A program made the position numbers and the translations under genes. 9,545 nt of DNA from Planctomycetia bacterium. GTDB taxonomy: Bacteria > Planctomycetota > UBA11346. Below the pieces are notes generated by a model that was not told the DNA's origin, did no database searches, and saw only the letters and a program-made list of their open reading frames with translations. The stretch covers positions 1 to 9,545 of the forward strand of contig SYDV01000039.1 of assembly GCA_005801395.1 (NCBI GenBank), in the 5' to 3' direction. Position 1 is the stretch's first letter, and every line of letters starts with the position of its first letter. Below, piece after piece: positions 7,159 through 9,545 of the stretch.

Positions 7159-8403
7159 ATGGCCAAGCTCTCCATCGACCAGCTCAAACTCAAGGGCAAG
7201 CGCGTGCTCATGCGCGTCGATTTCAACGTCCCACAAGACAAGAAAACCGGTGCCATCACCAACACGCAGCGCATCGCCGCCGCGTTACCCACGATTAAAT
7301 ATGCGCTCGATCAAGGCGCATCCGTCGTATTAATGAGTCATCTTGGTCGGCCTGATGGTAAGAAGGTCGATAAATTCAGCCTGAAGCCCATCGCCGCGAA
7401 GGTGCAAGAACTGCTGGGCCGCCCAGTAAAGTTTTTAGATGATTGCGTTGGCGCATCGGTCGAAGCCACTTGTGCCGCCTTAAAACCAGGCGAAGTGGTG
7501 CTGCTGGAAAACTTGCGCTTCTACATCGAAGAAGAAGGCAAGATCAAAAATGAAGATGGGACATCCACTAAAGCAGATCCTGCTAAAGTCGAATCCTTCC
7601 GCGCATCGCTCACGAAACTGGGCGATGTCTACGTCAATGACGCATTCGGCACCGCTCACCGTGCCCATTCGTCCATGGTTGGTTGCAAAATGGCGCAACG
7701 CGCCGCTGGTTTCTTAATGAAAAAAGAACTCGATGCGTTTGCTCAAGTACTCGAAAGTCCAAAGCGCCCCGTGCTCGCCATTCTTGGCGGCGCGAAAGTT
7801 GCGGACAAGATTCAATTGATCAACAATTTACTCGACCGCGTCAACGAAATGATCATCGGCGGCGGCATGGCTTACACCTTTAAGAAAATTTGTTTCGGCA
7901 TGGAAATCGGCAACAGTTTATTCGACAAAGAAGGCGCAAAAATCGTCGCCGATTTATTGAAGAAAGCCGAAGCCAAGGGCGTGAAAATTCACTTGCCCGT
8001 CGACTATGTGACCGGCGATAAATTCGGACCAGATGCCAACGTTGGCGCAGCCACGGATAAAACCGGCATCCCTGCTGGCTGGGAAGGTTTCGACTGCGGT
8101 CCAGAAACCAATAAATTAAATGCCGCCGTAATCGCTCGCGCCAAAACCATCATTTGGAACGGCCCTCTTGGCGTCTTTGAAATTGATAAATTCGCCGTCG
8201 GCACCAAAGCCGCGATGGACGCGATGGTGAAAGTCACCAGCACCGGCGCGATTACCGTCATCGGCGGCGGCGACACCGCCACGGCAGCGGCCAAATGGGG
8301 CACCGACACCAAAGTCACGCACTGCTCAACCGGCGGCGGCGCTTCGTTAGAACTGTTAGAAGGCAAAGAATTGCCTGGGATTTCCGCGCTGTCTGACGCC
8401 TGA
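7159..8403 (+). CDS. pgk: Phosphoglycerate kinase, eukaryotic-like sequence type
   Basis: 414 residues, full length. It catalyses the reversible transfer of phosphate from 1,3-bisphosphoglycerate to ADP, giving 3-phosphoglycerate and ATP, in cytosolic glycolysis and gluconeogenesis. N-terminal substrate domain: RVDFNVP (19-25), Arg38, HLGR (61-64), ENLRF (117-121) and GTAHRAH with Arg168. C-terminal nucleotide domain: GGAKVADK (210-217), WNGPLGVFE (333-341), GGGDT (369-373) and GGGAS (392-396). All catalytic and binding residues appear present. From memory, it resembles animal and yeast cytosolic PGK far more than E. coli PGK: it has the EEEGK-containing insertion after LRF (124-141) and long identical stretches such as [20 protein letters not shown] (153-172). 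It is transcribed alone, away from the sigma-factor operon, with its own terminator. Confidence 0.98.
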   Translation: MAKLSIDQLKLKGKRVLMRVDFNVPQDKKTGAITNTQRIAAALPTIKYALDQGASVVLMSHLGRPDGKKVDKFSLKPIAAKVQELLGRPVKFLDDCVGASVEATCAALKPGEVVLLENLRFYIEEEGKIKNEDGTSTKADPAKVESFRASLTKLGDVYVNDAFGTAHRAHSSMVGCKMAQRAAGFLMKKELDAFAQVLESPKRPVLAILGGAKVADKIQLINNLLDRVNEMIIGGGMAYTFKKICFGMEIGNSLFDKEGAKIVADLLKKAEAKGVKIHLPVDYVTGDKFGPDANVGAATDKTGIPAGWEGFDCGPETNKLNAAVIARAKTIIWNGPLGVFEIDKFAVGTKAAMDAMVKVTSTGAITVIGGGDTATAAAKWGTDTKVTHCSTGGGASLELLEGKELPGISALSDA

Positions 8404-8420
8404 TTTACTCACGGCTTCAC

Positions 8421-8455
8421 AGCCCTGCGTTACGATAGTAACGCAGGGCTTTTTT
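8421..8455 (+). terminator. Intrinsic terminator of pgk
   Basis: Perfect 13-bp GC-rich stem (8421-8433 with 8438-8450), GATA tetraloop, then a T6 run (8450-8455), 17 bp after the pgk stop. This is a textbook Rho-independent terminator and isolates pgk from the downstream pair. Confidence 0.95.
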
Positions 8456-8545
8456 ATGCTGCTTTGTCTACCCGAACGACAGCGTTCATTGGGGCTTGTG
8501 CTAGGTGCCAGTTTTCCTCGCCATTTTGCTTGTTAGCCTACGACC

Positions 8546-8758
8546 ATGAATCACTTGGCCATCGCACGCGAGCAACAGTGGCAGATCTGGTCAGCAATGA
8601 CTCCGGCTCAACGTCTTCGCCTGATGGGACGCATGACGGCTCAAGCTATTGCCTGTCGTGAAGTTCGTTTGCGTGAAAAATATCCGCAGGCCGATGATGA
8701 ACAAATGCGCTCCTTACGCGTGGCCGAGACATTGGCTGCTTCCCCATCATCGTGTTAA
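8546..8758 (+). CDS. Small helical protein partnered with a nucleotidyltransferase
   Basis: 70 residues, charged and predicted mainly helical. It carries WSAMTPAQRLRLMGRM (15-30) and RLREKYPQADDEQMRSL (41-57). This resembles the small hypothetical proteins often encoded directly before MNT-fold nucleotidyltransferases, which share a MSPAEK-like segment and an R..HP.A...E element; that likeness is from memory. Its role is unknown: a partner, an antitoxin-like regulator or a substrate of the enzyme are all possible. The ATG at 8546 has no good ribosome site; an internal ATG at 8597 is an alternative but would remove the conserved-looking Trp15. The last 7 bp overlap the next gene, which argues for co-translation and that the frame is real. 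Confidence 0.7.
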   Translation: MNHLAIAREQQWQIWSAMTPAQRLRLMGRMTAQAIACREVRLREKYPQADDEQMRSLRVAETLAASPSSC

Positions 8759-9330
8759 CACCTCTTGATCCTGATTTGGTCAAATTTGCTGACCTGTTCG
8801 AATCAAACGATTTACCGTGCATGGTCGTCGGCTCGGTTGCTTCTGTCGTTTGGGGTGAACCTCGCAGTACATTAGATATTGATCTCGTTGTTGCTGCGCT
8901 GCCCGAAGACGCCGAACGTATTGCCGCTCTATTCAAAGAGCCTCAATACTACGCGCCACCCATTGAGGTCATTCGTCGAGAAATTATTCGTGGAACTCGT
9001 GGTACCTTTAATATTATTGATACCGAAACGGGGCTTAAGTCCGACATTTATGTCAATGCCAATGATCCCGTTAATGCCTGGGGAATGGCTCGTCGGGTGG
9101 CGGTAGAAACCGATCACGCCACCATTTTCGTTGCGCCAGTATCTTGCGTTATCGCAGGCAAATTACGTTATTATGCCATGAGTAAGCAAGATAAACATTT
9201 ACGTGATATTCGTGGGATGTTGCGCTTAAGCAGTTCGCTCGTTGACGTTGCTTTTGTCAATTCAGTAGCAGAACAATACGGCGTTATGGATCATTGGACA
9301 AACTGTCAGCGACAACCTGGTGCGGAATAG
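8752..9330 (+). CDS. MNT-fold nucleotidyltransferase-like protein (polymerase beta superfamily)
   Basis: 192 residues. The signature of the nucleotidyltransferase fold is complete: GSVAS (27-31), then RSTLDIDLVV (38-47) with Asp42 and Asp44, and the third acidic residue Asp98 in LKSDIYV. A C-terminal segment APVSCVIAGKLRYYAMSKQD (128-147), with Lys137, matches the helical tail of AbiEii-like/uncharacterised nucleotidyltransferases. Such enzymes transfer NMP groups to proteins or RNA, and several act as toxins or antitoxin modifiers in TA or phage-defence modules; the target here is unknown. The start is GTG at 8752, inside the end of the 70-residue gene and without its own ribosome site, so translation probably depends on coupling. 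The length is shorter than AbiEii toxins and close to stand-alone members paired with a small upstream protein. Confidence 0.88.
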   Translation: MLTPLDPDLVKFADLFESNDLPCMVVGSVASVVWGEPRSTLDIDLVVAALPEDAERIAALFKEPQYYAPPIEVIRREIIRGTRGTFNIIDTETGLKSDIYVNANDPVNAWGMARRVAVETDHATIFVAPVSCVIAGKLRYYAMSKQDKHLRDIRGMLRLSSSLVDVAFVNSVAEQYGVMDHWTNCQRQPGAE

Positions 9331-9370
9331 TTAAGACGACAACTGCACCAATTGAATCTTTATTCTGCTC

Positions 9371-9545
9371 TTACTGTTTAACTGGTGGTGCTAGCTGTGG
9401 TTTGCGAATCAACGTCCACACGCCCAACAATTCAATCACTAAACCGGCGGCACCAGCGAAGCATAAACCAATAATAATGTGATTGGGCAACGCCGTCATT
9501 TCATGGCCCATGATGGATACCGTGACGTCTTTAGTGCCGGATAAC
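9371..9545 (-). CDS. C-terminal part of an unidentified membrane protein, 5' end beyond window
   Basis: The minus strand is open from the window edge to a TAA at 9371-9373, giving 57 residues. It contains one clear membrane helix, IIIGLCFAGAAGLVIELLGV, followed by a short basic and Pro-rich tail (WTLIRKPQLAPPVKQ). This helix-plus-charged-tail pattern is typical of a real C-terminus, and the gene converges on the nucleotidyltransferase with 40 bp between stops. The family is not recognised, and the call rests on one short open frame with sensible composition. Confidence 0.55.
   Translation of the reverse strand, partial: LSGTKDVTVSIMGHEMTALPNHIIIGLCFAGAAGLVIELLGVWTLIRKPQLAPPVKQ

Noticed and set aside
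8004..8366. 120-codon open frame on the minus strand opposite pgk
   Set aside because: It lies wholly antisense to a certain pgk gene and has a low-complexity Ala/Pro/Val composition, as expected from the complement of a GC-biased coding frame.
8464..8661. 65-codon plus-strand open frame after the pgk terminator
   Set aside because: It begins at a weak TTG 9 bp after the terminator, has no ribosome site or recognisable motif, and overlaps out of frame the better supported gene at 8546.
9318..9350. TGGTGC/GCACCA inverted repeat between the convergent genes as a terminator
   Set aside because: The stem is only 6 bp plus a 4-bp inner helix with a 5-nt bulge, and there is no T-run on either side; too weak to call.
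1..9545. Mobile element, CRISPR array or phage genes
   Set aside because: No transposase or integrase, no terminal repeats, no spaced direct repeats and no phage structural gene were seen; the beta-propeller repeats are protein-level only.

Overview
The window looks like a piece of a bacterial chromosome from the PVC group, most likely Planctomycetota. Three things point there: an ECF sigma factor of the kind common in Rhodopirellula and Verrucomicrobium, a FecR-like transmembrane anti-sigma factor with a large extracytoplasmic ligand-binding-like module, and secreted beta-propeller proteins. This placement is recognition of protein types, not a database result. No rRNA, tRNA, CRISPR array, insertion sequence or transposase is visible.

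Left part (1 to about 6950), all on the minus strand. The order of transcription is: ECF sigma factor (6935-6408), FecR-like anti-sigma with a C-terminal carbohydrate-binding-like module (6411-5029), a secreted 515-residue protein with a probable beta-helix body and a chitobiase C-terminal-type (Fn3-associated) domain (4983-3436), and a secreted 655-residue FG-GAP/VCBS protein with an ASPIC/UnbV-like tail (3439-1472). Sigma and anti-sigma overlap by ATGA, the two secreted genes overlap by GTGA, and 45 bp separate the two pairs, so this reads as one four-gene operon. A perfect 18-bp hairpin follows the last stop codon. Beyond it, still on the minus strand, lies a membrane-anchored PQQ-type beta-propeller gene that runs off the left edge (1374 to beyond 1). 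The inferred logic is that the anti-sigma senses an extracellular, perhaps glycan, ligand and releases the sigma factor, which drives the operon and its exported products.

Middle (6936-7158) is a divergent intergenic region of about 220 bp that must hold promoters for the sigma operon and for pgk. I could not place them with confidence.

Right part, plus strand: phosphoglycerate kinase (7159-8403), a glycolytic housekeeping gene with a textbook intrinsic terminator at 8421-8455. Its sequence is strikingly like the eukaryotic cytosolic enzyme. Next is a two-gene module with a 7-bp overlap: a 70-residue helical protein (8546-8758) and a 192-residue MNT-fold nucleotidyltransferase (8752-9330) with its metal-binding acidic residues intact. 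Converging on it from the right edge is the C-terminal end of an unidentified membrane protein (minus strand, 9545-9371).

The main points of interest are the ECF/FecR-CBM signalling operon with two exported proteins of unusual architecture, the eukaryote-like PGK, and the small-protein/nucleotidyltransferase pair.
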